Positions 1 to 10,633 of a DNA stretch of 34,764 nucleotides are shown here, piece after piece (within the stretch, counting starts at the first letter, position 1; every line of letters begins with the position of its first letter). The position numbers and the translations under genes were made by a program. Under the pieces are notes generated by a model. It ran no database searches. It saw only the letters and a program-made list of their open reading frames with translations, and was not told where the DNA came from. The DNA is from Oehlia diaphana (taxonomy: Eukaryota; Glomeromycota; Glomeromycetes; Glomerales; Glomeraceae), in NCBI GenBank assembly GCA_003833135.1, contig QZLH01000395.1, forward strand, positions 1-34,764, read 5' to 3'.

Positions 1-243
1 TTCCCCAGTATCGCCACAAAATTTTTCCACCCCCACGTGACCTTAAAAATTTGTCACCGGCGTCACACCTTTCCTGTTTTCCATTTTTACTATGTATTCC
101 AGGGACTTGATTTTTTTCAGTGTGTAAAATCCTATTTGTCACTCCTTATTTGTCACATGCTTAATTTCTTAATGCCGGCCGAGACTTATAATGCCGGCCA
201 AAATCACGTGGGGGTGTAAATTTTTTGTGGTGTTACTGGGGTA
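1..243. mobile_element. Short element with ~41-base terminal inverted repeats (MITE-like)
   Basis: Bases 1-41 and 203-243 are inverted copies of each other with only about five mismatches. Both ends read outward as CCCCAGTA followed by a CCACAAAA run and then CACCCCCACGTGA. The roughly 160-base interior has no supported coding sequence and contains two copies of AATGCCGGCC. The size and layout fit a miniature inverted-repeat element or a solo palindromic repeat. The left end sits on the window edge, so a target-site duplication cannot be checked. Confidence 0.6.
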
Positions 244-255
244 AATTTAAAAGCG

Positions 256-470
256 GAGGCAAATCATGTGACTTCGAAAAAATTTATTTTCTAAATAATA
301 AACATGTGTATTTTGGCCTGCTCTACAAGTTTACTTAGAATTATAAAATGAGTTTTGGGAGGCAAATCACGTGATTCGATATAATATGAGTGAACTAATC
401 TTTTGTATAAATCAAGTTTAGCAACTGATCATAAAATAAGTGTATTTTAGCCTGCTCTACAAGTTTACTT
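256..470. repeat. Diverged direct duplication
   Basis: A 31-base block containing GCCTGCTCTACAAGTTTACT occurs at 306-336 and again at 440-470 with one mismatch. An upstream block beginning GGAGGCAAATCA occurs at 256 and 358. Together these indicate two decayed copies of one unit of about 85-110 bases. The second copy carries the perfect palindrome AATCACGTGATT. No gene is visible in it. Confidence 0.6.
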
Positions 471-775
471 AAGGTTAAAAAGTAGATCTTGAATACTAGT
501 TTTCACTTTACATATTAGAAAAAGCTTTTTTTGCTGATCATATCCAAAAATGGAAAATGAAAAGTCAAATAAATCGAAAACGGCATTGCTTTTTAGACGA
601 CCACCCTAAAACGGAAATTATAATTCTGGTCAAATTTATAATTTGGCCAGAGTTATACCGATCAATTATGCTCTTGTGCGTATGACTGCGTATGACTGCG
701 TATGAACCTTCGGAGCAAAAATGAATTAGATGGTCCGTTATTTTTGCAAATAGCTGTAAAACATAGTTACATATA
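471..775. other. Intergenic AT-rich stretch, no gene seen
   Basis: There is no supportable coding sequence. It holds a short tandem run of the 10-mer TATGACTGCG near 680-702, and at about 608-655 an imperfect inverted pair around ATAATTCTGG / GGCCAGAGTTAT. The same motif recurs near 30.2 kb and 32.6 kb. Confidence 0.5.
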
Positions 776-1300
776 TTATAAGGTTACGAGATCGAAGCTT
801 TTAGATGCTTGATCAACTTGATCAACGAACCACTTAAATTTTTTATATCCTTTCTGGAATAACAATTTCCAGGTTTTGATCATATCATACTTCAAGAAGA
901 AAGATTCCATTATCCAGACAAATGCATCTTTTTTGCTAATCGCGATTAACAATGTCCTCGAGTTTTTTAACATTTTTATACCAACTAGTGCTATGAAGCC
1001 GATGTTGAGCCTCTTACACATCTAATGCAATTCGATATTTTTGGAAGAACGCATCAAGCTCTAATCCATTCAAGAAAGGAGGGCGGTATTCGATCATAGG
1101 TTCCTCATCAAGAATTTCCTTAGCTATCTAGATGCATCTAATCTGGAATTTGCGATTTTTCTTAGATTCCTTTCCGACCAAGCCTGCTCTAGTTTTATAA
1201 TTCTTTCTAAGAGTTCAGCATGCCCCTGCCTCAACTTCACGTTCTTAGCCTCGAAATTCTCAGCTTCAAGCCCGGCAATGCGTTGTAACTCAGGTGACAT
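776..1300 (-). pseudogene. Decayed coiled-coil protein gene
   Basis: Starting at ATG 1300 on the minus strand, an open frame of 58 codons (to 1124) begins MSPELQRIAGLEAENFEAK and continues as a charged, heptad-like coiled coil ending in a TAG stop. Just beyond that stop another frame continues sensibly (EPMIEYRPPFLNGLELDAFF), and a third frame runs open from 1021 to 776. The change of frame across a continuous protein-like stretch suggests a broken gene rather than three small ones. The opening is like Rhizophagus coiled-coil proteins I have seen, but I cannot name a function. An alternative is a short intact 58-residue protein at 1124-1300. Confidence 0.45.
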
Positions 1301-1369
1301 TATTGATAAATTTTATACAAGATGTAAGTTATTCAAATCTTTGTTAGCATATATAGAGCAGTGTTATTT

Positions 1370-2704
1370 TACCGAGTAAACATTAGGTTATACCGGCTGA
1401 TCGTTTCCCAAGGAAACAGTTTTTTTTTGTCAAGAAAAAAATTTTTTAATACATGCGAAAAACAAATACAAAGGTTCGGAACTTTACCCGCCGATACATG
1501 ACTAAATTCTATCCTATGACCCACACGCTCATTCCTCAACTTCCATGACCTTTTTAACACCTCGGCGAAGTTCTGCATCATCATATAAAATTTCCTCGGT
1601 AAGTGTGTTATGGTAGTCGGCTTTCGAGCAATAAATCCTTTCAGGTGTATACATGAGGAAATACCAATCCGTAGCTATGAAACAGCATAGAAAAAAAAGT
1701 TGTTAGAATCGTCTCCCACTTCCGATTCACATAGTATAGGACTCACTGTGGTGACGATTCCATATAGATAGTCGAAATCATCAAACGCCTCGGATGCTTT
1801 CCTCTATCTTGTATTCGTATGATGGGAACTCTCGAGTTGCATTACGTTTTCCATCAAATCCTTCTGTTTACCCTCAGTTATAGCTATCAGCTCCTCGTTC
1901 ACGATGTCTATGATTTTCTTGATTGCGTAGTCGACTAAAAGTCCAAGATTATATATATATTTCCGTTATTTATAGCCTGTTCATACCAATTAACTGCCAT
2001 CTTTAAATCCTTATAGCAACTCTTCCTGTATAATAACAAACCCATGTTTATCTGTTCTGCTGCACAATTTGTTTTAGCTGATTTTTCGAAATTTTCGAAA
2101 ACCAACTTATCATTCTGTCGGCCAGTTGCTTCTTAACCCACAACTTCGAGTTGAGGGTCTAGGTACAGTAATTCGTTTTTCGGTAATTCTTCTATTCTTC
2201 TGGGCGATGAAAATGGATGCATACAATATAACGGAAATATATTCACAACGCACAGCTTGTTGTTGAACCTATGATACGCAGTCTGCGTTATATATCACTT
2301 ATACACCGCTCCAGCTCCTCGTCCTCATCGTCAATTCTCTCAGTCTCTGGCGTGAAAATGGAATCTTTCTTATTTCATTGCTGTCGATTCCGTACTTGCG
2401 CAAGATCTCATTCAAGTCTTTCTTAGTCTTGTACGAGGAGAACGACCTCAATCTTTTCTCCTTGCATTCCTTGACGAAGTCCACAAGTCTAGTCACAGGA
2501 CTACCAGGCATACCCCATTTTTTCAAGCTTCTCTTCGGTTATTTTGAGGAAGTCACGGCCATAACCTCTTCCCTTTCTAAAATTTCGAAAACCTTATCAC
2601 TAAGCTCCAAGTCCTCCTCCTTTTGATAAGCTCTTTGTTTTATATTTTTAATATCGTCCGCTAGCGGACCGTCTCATTACCAGGTGTATTAGTCTCCGAC
2701 ATAG
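1370..2704 (-). pseudogene. Decayed SAM-like-domain protein gene (Rhizophagus expanded family)
   Basis: The minus strand has ATG at 2704 (MSETNTPGNETVR, then a stop). Next, in shifting frames, comes LELSDKVFEILEREEV, then KLEKMGMPGSPVTRLVDFVK and a basic serine-rich segment (2526-2340). These read as a SAM-like helical domain. An acidic segment, IDDEDEELERC, follows in another frame. Further down (about 1850-1560) lie SEAFDDFDYLYGIVTT, ATDWYFLMYTPERIYCS and AELRRGVKKVMEV. The order matches a large lineage-specific family I associate with Rhizophagus, with a SAM-like N-terminus and a C-terminal region of uncertain, possibly nuclease-like, nature. Several stops and frame changes (near 2665, 2545, 2340, 2150 and 1940) show that it is inactivated. 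The family assignment is from memory. Confidence 0.6.
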
Positions 2705-3819
2705 TGTTAACGTTTTTTATAGAGACAAAAAAAAAATGTGTTACGTTCCGGCAGTGTTGTCATGGGACACAGACGCGGGAATTTAAACGTACAGTCCATG
2801 TCTGTGTCCGGAGATTTAATGTCCCGGACATTTTGTCCGAAATTGCAGTCACATGATATCAAATTTTTCCGATGAAAACTAAATATTTACACTTTTACGA
2901 AAATTTAATAAAATTTTAATCATAAACAATCGTAAAATCTTTATTTTGCGTTTCAAATTCAATTTTCAAAATTAACTCATTAACATGGCAAATTTATATT
3001 ATCTTTGAAAAGAGTTTTCAGTACCCATTTAGTAAAAGTATATGGATTTACTTATATAAGACATTTACCAATTAAATGTATAACAGAATAAGTAATATTA
3101 CTAAAGAGTTAATTTTAAGTTAATCTTAATGCATTACATATGTAATAATTTCAAAAATATATGATTACCATACTAAGTTTTCTAACTATAGCCATATCAA
3201 CAATCTTGTCTAACGATAAATCGCATTGTTAGCCTAAAATTTTTAAAATTGTAATGTTACACATAAGGTGAATTATTCAATAAGGATTCTTTTATAACAT
3301 TTGACGCAGTAAAGGATTTACACTTGTACTTTATATAGTAATCGTACTTTATATAGTAAATAAAAAACGCCACAGTTCACGAGAAGAAAATACAAACATT
3401 AATCGTCTATTGAATTTTACGCAACATTTTTTCCACTGACTGTGGTGGGCTCCGATTTAACGTCCCCACACAAAACTTCAGTTAGCCCCCACTTCTCTAT
3501 TCAGTGGACGACCCGCCACTAAACCGTCCAAGGAAGCTCGGTGTTGTTTTTTGTTAGAGTTTGACGACTTTAAAAAATATCCGTGACGGACATAAGTGAT
3601 TATTATTACTATTTTAACATCGATCTGGTTGTTTAAATTTGAGATCATCGATTTGATTCAATTTTCATCAAAAGAAAAGGGACCCATAACTCTTTTTTCG
3701 TAAAGAGTTTTTTAAAGAGTCTTAACAAGATAATTTTGGTGGAAACACATCTAGGTTATAACGGATTACTCGTATTTGTTACCTAACATTTTCAAAAAGA
3801 CTTAAAAAAAAATATAATA
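2705..3819. other. Intergenic region and 5' flank of the RRM gene
   Basis: No coding sequence is supported. Near the left side are short inverted repeats, GGACACAGAC (2765-2774) with GTCTGTGTCC (2800-2809), and a second GTCCCGGAC / GTCCG pair at about 2820-2840. These look like remnants of a small repeat. The right part (about 3400-3819) is less AT-rich and ends directly before the start codon at 3820. It is the probable promoter and leader, but no specific element can be assigned. Confidence 0.4.
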
Positions 3820-6652
3820 ATGACTTCGCAAAAGGATAACTCTAACTCCGTGTCTACGGAAACAAGCAAACAAATCGATGTCAACACGAATGTTTCTTCA
3901 AACGGAAACGATTCAAAGGAGACTAACTCTGAAAAAAAGGATAACGGGAAACCAACTGGGCATGGAGAATATAATTCGAACACAACCCCAAGTACTACTG
4001 CTCCTCATCCTTTATCACCGACTCCAAATTTTTATTATACCAATGGTGGGGCTCAATACGTAGACCAACAAACTGCTATCGCTGCCGAAGCATACCAGGC
4101 CGCTATGGCTGCAGGATATGATGTTAGTGATCCTAACGCTTTTGCCGCGTATGGTCAATATGGAATGCATCCACAATATTCTCAATTCTATTCTGCTGAT
4201 TATGGTGCTGGTTATCCTGGATCACCTCCTCTCCAAGGTCAAGCTTCACCGTCTCTACCTCCACAGCCTTTGAGTCCTTATTTTGCTGCTACTAGCCCTA
4301 CAATAGCTTATTATCCCACGTCTCCTCAAGTTGGTCCAACCGGGCTAATTCATTCACCTACAATGCATCCATATTTGTATTCACCGCAATCTCCTTATGG
4401 AAACTTGCACATACTTTCACCTACCCTTTCACATACTTCATCTTCTGCTCCTAATTCTCCGCCGCCTACATATTTACCCGGTCCAGGAGTACCTTCACCT
4501 AAAGTTGGTCCTTTAAATAGTAATAATGGTCGAGGAATTAATCGCGCTCAACCTCACTATAATTATGGTAGAAGAAATTCTGGCTCTAATCAGATTCCTG
4601 CCCTTCCGAATTTTAGTAATCCTACAAAGACTACTAATATTTATATTCGTGGTTTACCGCCTACCACTACTGATGAATCCCTACATTCGATGTGTTCCAT
4701 GTAAGTAGCTCAAATCCTCATTAAAAATTTAATCTCTGTAAATAATTATTTAATATATGTATTGTTTGAGCGATAGTTGAAATTTACATATTAAACTAAT
4801 ATGCAAATTATAATTATTTACCAATTTTTGTTTTGTAAAGGAATTGAATTAATTTTTTTATTGTGTTATATACATATACGTTTTTCATTAGATATGATTT
4901 ATAAATATTAGGTTCTAGATCTGAATATATATTTTTTTTAATTTAACTATAGATATGGAAACATTACTTCTTCAAAAGCTATTATCGATCAAAAACAAGG
5001 TGATTGTAAAGGATACGGGTTTGTGATGTACGAAACTGAAGATCAAGCCAAGCATGCCATTGATCAATTAACGCGAGTGGGATTGCAAGTTTCCTTCGCT
5101 AAGGTTGGTTATGTGAGTGTAACAGCATGATTGTAATTTTCTTATACTCGTTTATGGTTATTTATTAAATTATATATGATTACTAATAATATTACCAAAA
5201 TTGTGATTAATTTGCAATTTCAACAATAACTTTTTGGTTTGTTTAATTTTAATAGGAATCTTTTAGCACTAGGCTAAAGAATCTTCAGGATTTGGCTTCA
5301 ACAAATATATATTTGTCAAATTTACCATTGGATATGAATGAACAGGTTTGATCTATTATTTAGAGCAAATATATTATTTATTTATGTCATAATTTTTAAA
5401 CTAAACTGTTATATGCTTATTATTCTGTTGATAGCAACTTGAAGAAATATTCAAGCCTTACAAAGTAGTTTCTAACAGAATTCTCAGGGATACCAACGGA
5501 GCAAGTCGTGGTGTTGGTTTCGCCAGGTATTTTTAGTACAGTCTGTTAAGCAATGCAGTATTAGAATTATTATAGTATTTGAAAGCTCTATCGATTCATT
5601 TTATTCGGCTATTTATTATGTTAATCGTTTTGGATCAACCCGAATTAAACCGGTTCTGTGAATTTTATCCAATAATGCCACGTTTGCATAGACAACCGAA
5701 CAAAGCAGAAATTGTTCGTAATATTACGTCTTGTGCAACTAATAATTGGCTGATTTCCGCAGATCCTATTATACTCGGGTTGATCTGGAAACAGAAACTC
5801 GATTAAAAAAAAACCGAAGTTAATGAAGTGAACAGCGTTTCTCTAATGAATTTAATTTACAAATTTAAATGTTTCATTAATTTTGAAAATATACTATTTA
5901 AGAATGGAAGATCGAGACTCCGCTTTAGCTATCATTCAAAAGTTCAATGGGTATCAACTTCCTGGGGCAAACTTACCTTTGCAAGTTCGTTTTGCTGATT
6001 CATTGGAACAGAAGAAATTGAAAGGACAAACTGCTAGAAAACGGATGTGGAAAGCACGTGAATTCGCATCATTAGGCGGAGTGAGTGAATTTTATAAACC
6101 TTTGACAATTCTGTATATTGACATTTTTTAACAATCAACATATATCATGTATAGCGAATTATGTCACAAGTTCCTGTCACACCTGAACATATGTTGGGAA
6201 TGGCCGCTGGTTCACCACCAGGAGGAGCTTTTCATCTTCAGTATTTCCCAGAAGGTGTTCAACCCGCTGGGTAAGGTTATTTTATGCAATAATTCTTTCT
6301 ATTTTGTTTTTTTCCTCCTACTGCTTACTAACATATTATCTAACTTTGTTTACCTAGTGCTTATCCACCTGGTTCAATCTCTCCACCATTCGGTCCACAA
6401 TATGCAGCAAGATATTTTCAACCACTTTATCCCGGACCGGTATTACAACAACATCCAGGATCAGAAGGACAACATGCGACTCTTGTACCAGCAGTCACAA
6501 ATCAGTCAGAAAATGCCAACAAAGAAGTTTCTAACTCTGGAGAGAGCAATAACGATGCTGCAGATGAGTTGAGCGAATTAGTCCAAAAGAAACTAAATGT
6601 TGATGGTGGTAGTGATAAAGATAGTAGTGTAGAAGGCAGCGATAAAAAATAA
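3820..6652 (+). CDS. Two-RRM RNA-binding protein, MSSP/RBMS-like
   Basis: Seven exons join in frame to 600 residues: 3820-4700, 4953-5103, 5256-5345, 5435-5526, 5903-6080, 6155-6270, 6358-6652. All introns are GT-AG. The first ~270 residues are low-complexity and rich in Pro, Ser, Tyr, Gln and Asn. RRM1 (about 273-345) has RNP2 IYIRGL and RNP1 KGYGFVMY. RRM2 (about 360-440) has IYLSNLP and RGVGFARME. After RRM2 comes a basic segment (LKGQTARKRMWKAREF) and then a Pro/Gly/Gln-rich and acidic tail ending in DKK. The close-set RRM pair and phrases such as TNIYIRGLPPTTTDESL match the metazoan RBMS/MSSP and fungal Scw1-like group, which bind single-stranded nucleic acid and influence mRNA fate. Intron 4 is unusually long (376 bases). 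The target RNAs are unknown. Confidence 0.93.
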
Positions 6653-8176
6653 TAATTGTGAATTCCTTATAATTTCAAATAGCGGAATTATCATTAGGTG
6701 AGATTTTTGGTGGGTCTCGGGTGGGTTATGTTTTTTCGGTTTTCTGATGATCCATAATTTTTCGATTTTATGTAACATAATGTATTTCTAATATGTTATT
6801 TTTATGTGTTGTACTGTTTTTCTTTCTCCTTTTTTTTTGTTATTATATATATATACATATATATATATATACTTTGAATAGATCCAGCGCGACTAGTTTG
6901 CGTCTTAGTATCATTTATTTGAACATTTTTTTTTATATTCATTCTTTTTTTTTTTGCTTTTTTCATTTACCTTTTTTATTAACATCCTTTTTGTACCTTT
7001 TGTGGGGTTGTAACGGTCTTTTTTTTTAGATTGGTTTGAGGCTTAAAGTTCTGAATTTTCGACTTTTTCCCTTAGTTTTATGTACCTATCTTATATTTGA
7101 CAAACGCAGATCTTAATAATTATTTTATACCTTCATCTTATCAACAATTGAACCTCAAAAAAGAGAACTAAAAAAACAACAGATAATTTTATATAATGAT
7201 TCCAAAGTTTACATCACAAAAAAAAGAACAATAATTTTTGTCCGGCGCATATTAACAGCAAGTTAATTAATTTTACAATTTTGTTTAATAACCCGTCTGT
7301 CCTTCCCTTTGTTATTCATTGATTTAGCTTTTGATCGGTAAATAATTGATGTTTTTTTTTATTCAATAAAACTGACTGATAACTTTGAATATCATTATTT
7401 TCCTTTCCTTTTAATAGATCGAAAATAATAAAACACGCTGTTGGGTTTGGGAGACTTGGTGTAATTTTCATGAAATGAGGTGAATTTCTATAACTTGCAT
7501 CAGTTTGTTACTCTAATTACTTTATATCAAGTAAATAATATATATTATTATTGTTATTTATTAATTACTTAAGGTAAAATAGGGCAAGCCAAACAGCAAA
7601 ATAATAAAAATTTTACTAATTTTTTCACAGTAATTTGAGATATTATTTTAATTAAGGGCGGTTTTAAAATAGTATCTAAATTTTGAAGTTTCCTTTAACA
7701 CCATCTTCTCTCTAATGATAATGATTATTTTGTAATTCTGTGTAAAAATAAGATAGGATTTCCTTTTATATGTTTTATATTTTTTATTTTTTATCTTTTT
7801 TTTTTTTTGTTTTTTTTTTATTTTAGGTTATCAGTTTATTATTATTTCTTATTTCTATTTCTATTTTTTTTTTATTTTATTACATTTTTATTTATTTATT
7901 TATTTTTGGCATATTCATTTTATTTTTTATATGATTATTTGGTTGGTTTTTTATTAAAAAAATATTCAAATTAAAAGTAAAATTATATATTATTTACAAT
8001 ATCGGTTTGTTGTTCAATTATTATATAATAGTTATTTTAGATTGAATATTTTTATATATTAAATAAAAAAAAATGACAAAAAAAATCAACCAAGTCTAAT
8101 AATAAATCAACTAAGTATTATAGTTAAATTTTTTCTAATAATAATAATATAATAATAGTTATAAATATTAAGAATA
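6653..8176. other. Intergenic region between two convergent 3' ends
   Basis: This extremely AT-rich DNA has long T runs and (AT)n at about 6845-6872. The left part is probably the 3' untranslated region of the RRM gene. AATAAA signals occur around 7364 and on either strand further right, and may serve the convergent ends. No credible protein or RNA gene is seen. Confidence 0.5.
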
Positions 8177-8258
8177 TTAATGATGTTTTTGTTCAAACCT
8201 TATACCACCTAATAAATATATATAAATATAAGGTTAGTATAAATATACACAAAAAAAA

Positions 8259-8293
<35 letters not shown>

Positions 8294-8984
8294 TAACTCA
8301 CAATAACCACAAGCATGAGCTCCTGGATTGTCCTATTAAATAGGTAAAAAGTTTTTAATAATTAATTTTTTTTTTTTAATAAAAATAATCTTTAAAAATC
8401 AACAAATAACAATATATTACCAGGTTTATATATATTTGTGGATGGCCTAAAGCACCTTTACCTGAAAAAATAATTTAATTATAAATTATGGTGTATATGT
8501 AAATATATATGTATTTTTTTAAAAAAAATTTTTACCTCCATGACAAACAGCAACTCTTCCTTCTACATAACGAATTGGTTCTTCAGCGATTAAATCAATT
8601 GCTGCTAATGGCCTCGGCTAAATAAAAAAAAAAATTTTTTTTTTTAAAAAAAAACGTGTATATAAAAATGTTGGAAAAAAAAGGATATTTTAAAAATGTA
8701 ACCTGTGCTTCAAGATCAGTTTGTTCAAAACGAGGTCCTTTAATAGCATCTAATCTTGATCTTTGACTTCTTGACCAAGTATTTCTATAATTTGGAACAT
8801 CAACAGAAGTATTTTCTGTTGTTGCATTCATAGTAAGGGTATCAGTAATTTCTTCTGTTTTAGGACCTTTAGTAGTATAATATTTAGAATAATAATTAAA
8901 AGAATATTTTAATAAATCATTCTTATGAGAAATTGTTTGTTTCAAAATATTTACAACATTGTATGAACGATTTAAAACATTCAT
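8177..8984 (-). CDS. NDUFS6: NADH:ubiquinone oxidoreductase zinc subunit (NDUFS6-like, complex I)
   Basis: Five exons on the minus strand (8984-8703, 8617-8536, 8461-8421, 8332-8302, 8208-8177) give 155 residues. The first ~40 residues are basic, hydroxylated and low in acid, as expected of a mitochondrial targeting sequence. The C-terminal zf-CHCC domain has the ligand pattern C119, H128, C143, C146 within VCHGGKGALGHP and GAHACGYCGIRF, a family signature of the matrix-side accessory subunit needed to assemble the N module of complex I. The last 10 residues come from a tiny exon found through a TACTAAC-like branch site and TTATTAG acceptor. Intron 4 contains an (AAT)n run. I chose M8984 over an in-frame ATG at 9071, because the upstream extension is encoded by a poly-A tract and is unlike the family. 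Confidence 0.93.
8258..8293. repeat. (AAT)n microsatellite inside an NDUFS6 intron
   Basis: About ten tandem AAT triplets lie within the last intron of the NDUFS6 gene, between its donor (8301) and its branch-site-like TACTAAC sequence. It is likely length-variable between isolates. Confidence 0.85.
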
Positions 8985-9925
8985 GATGAAATCAGTTTGT
9001 GTAAAAAAAAAAAAAAAAAAAAAATTGTGGAAAATTAGATTTATATACAACGGATCATCCGGTTCTTTCATTGGACAATATTTTTTTTACGATATGATCG
9101 ACTAATTCACCAATAATTAACAAAAAAAAAAAATTGAAACATAGAATTTTATCAAATTTAGACGAAAAAGTTATTTTTGGGTAAATGATAAACAAAAACA
9201 TTTTTAAAAACTTTCAAAAATAAATTTTTTTGTTTACGTGTTTACCTTTACCTTTTCACTGTTTTTTCACTGTACCAGGAGATCTGACTGATGATCAAAA
9301 TGAGCTAATTTTTTTTTTAATAAATCTTAAAAAAGGATGTCATTTAATGAAAAATTTACACGACAATACATACGTATACAAAGTTATAAAGGCAGACCGT
9401 GTAACAGAAATGTGACAAACTTTGTAACGATCTTTTAAATAAGATTATTAATATTTCTTTTACGTACGGAGTTCCTCGGTACCTATTGCATATAATTGTC
9501 ACCAGTTGATAAGCTTTTCCGCTTCTTTGTACGTAAGTTACAATAAGCATCCACTAATCTTTTTTCAAAAAGTTTCTTTTGATGAATCAGTTTAATAATT
9601 TTAGGATATTGTACTTTGATTACGAGAAGTACAAGAATAAAGTTTATTTACTTCGTACCGGAATAAAGACTCCGTTTCAATGACTTTTATTTGTGGCTAA
9701 AATAATCACATTTTATATTGAACTGTTAAAATTTATTTACGAGCCTAACATTTCAGTAATATTTCAATGTTCATTAAAAAACTATGCATTTAAGCATTTT
9801 ATAATAAGTTTATTCGTTATTCATTAAATTATTTACTCTTTTTTTTTTTTTTAAAAAAAAAAAAAATTTACAAGATAATAAAAAAAAAAATGTCTAATTC
9901 AAAATATAGAATATAGAAATGAATA
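8985..9925. other. Intergenic region upstream of NDUFS6
   Basis: This stretch separates the 3' end of the SOD gene from the start of NDUFS6, both on the minus strand. It includes a run of more than 20 A at about 9003-9024 and another A/T homopolymer at about 9840-9866. A short inverted pair TTACGTAC (9460-9467) / GTACGTAA (9529-9536) is present. The open frames here lack family resemblance. It probably holds the NDUFS6 promoter. Confidence 0.45.
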
Positions 9926-10633
9926 TTAGATTAATCGAGTAAGACTACGTTTGTGATTATGTACAATTTTAATATTAGCACAATCAAGTCTTGTTTTATT
10001 CAAATCAGGTTTATGAATCACAATAGAACGACCTCTAATACCAAATGAGCCATATACTTTAACGAATGGATCGTTAATTTGTTTATGAACATGACCTTTA
10101 ATATTTGGTATTAAACCACCATATTTACCTTTTAAAAGATGAAATAATTAATAATTTTATTTTTGTAAATTATTTTAATAATTAATTAAATAATAAATAC
10201 ATACCACTTAAATCACCAACTTCACATTTTTTTGGTTGGTTCGGATCACACATATACAATTTACCTTCTACGGCGGCATCTAGAAAAAAATAAAAATAAA
10301 AATAAAAATAAATAAATGAAAATAAATTTAAATTAACCAAATTTTTTTTTAAAAAAACGCATACTTACTTGTAGGGTCAAGATGACCACCGGCAGTGGTA
10401 CAGTTATGATTGCTAACAGGGAATTCGTGAATATGAAAAGGATAAACTAATCCCACATCTAAACCATCTTTAACATTAACTATAATTTTCATTTCTCCAT
10501 CAAAAATGAATTTAGCATCTCCCTTGACGTGTTTAGTAAATTCTGCAACCCCAATTACATCAGCACCAATTGGTACTAATAATATATTTAATAATAAAAT
10601 AACAAGGAAAAGTGATTTCATAGAAGAATTCAT
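9926..10633 (-). CDS. Secreted Cu-only superoxide dismutase
   Basis: Three exons (10633-10369, 10279-10205, 10128-9926) give 180 residues. Residues 1 to about 24 form a hydrophobic signal peptide (SLFLVILLLNILLVPIGA). Copper ligands are visible at H67 and H69 (FHIHEF), H84 (TTAGGHLDP) and H152 (SIVIHK). C78 and C163 fit the conserved disulfide. No histidine or aspartate ligands follow H84 in the zinc loop. That stretch instead carries an extra cysteine pair (C99, C107) before CEVGDLSGKYGG, and the electrostatic loop is missing before C163. This pattern matches the fungal/oomycete Cu-only SOD group (Candida SOD5 type), which dismutates extracellular superoxide, rather than cytosolic Cu/Zn SOD1. 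The second in-frame Met at 10621 is an alternative start. Confidence 0.93.

Noticed and set aside
5579..5806. 75-codon open frame within the RRM gene
   Set aside because: It lies wholly in intron 4, begins at TTG and shows no domain; the flanking exons join in frame without it.
6793..7029. 78-codon open frame downstream of the RRM gene
   Set aside because: It starts with an alternative codon and translates a T-rich 3' untranslated region into Phe/Tyr/Ile runs.
8985..9071. N-terminal extension of NDUFS6 from ATG 9071
   Set aside because: It would add a poly-Phe segment from an A/T homopolymer. The ATG at 8984 gives a normal mitochondrial presequence and length.
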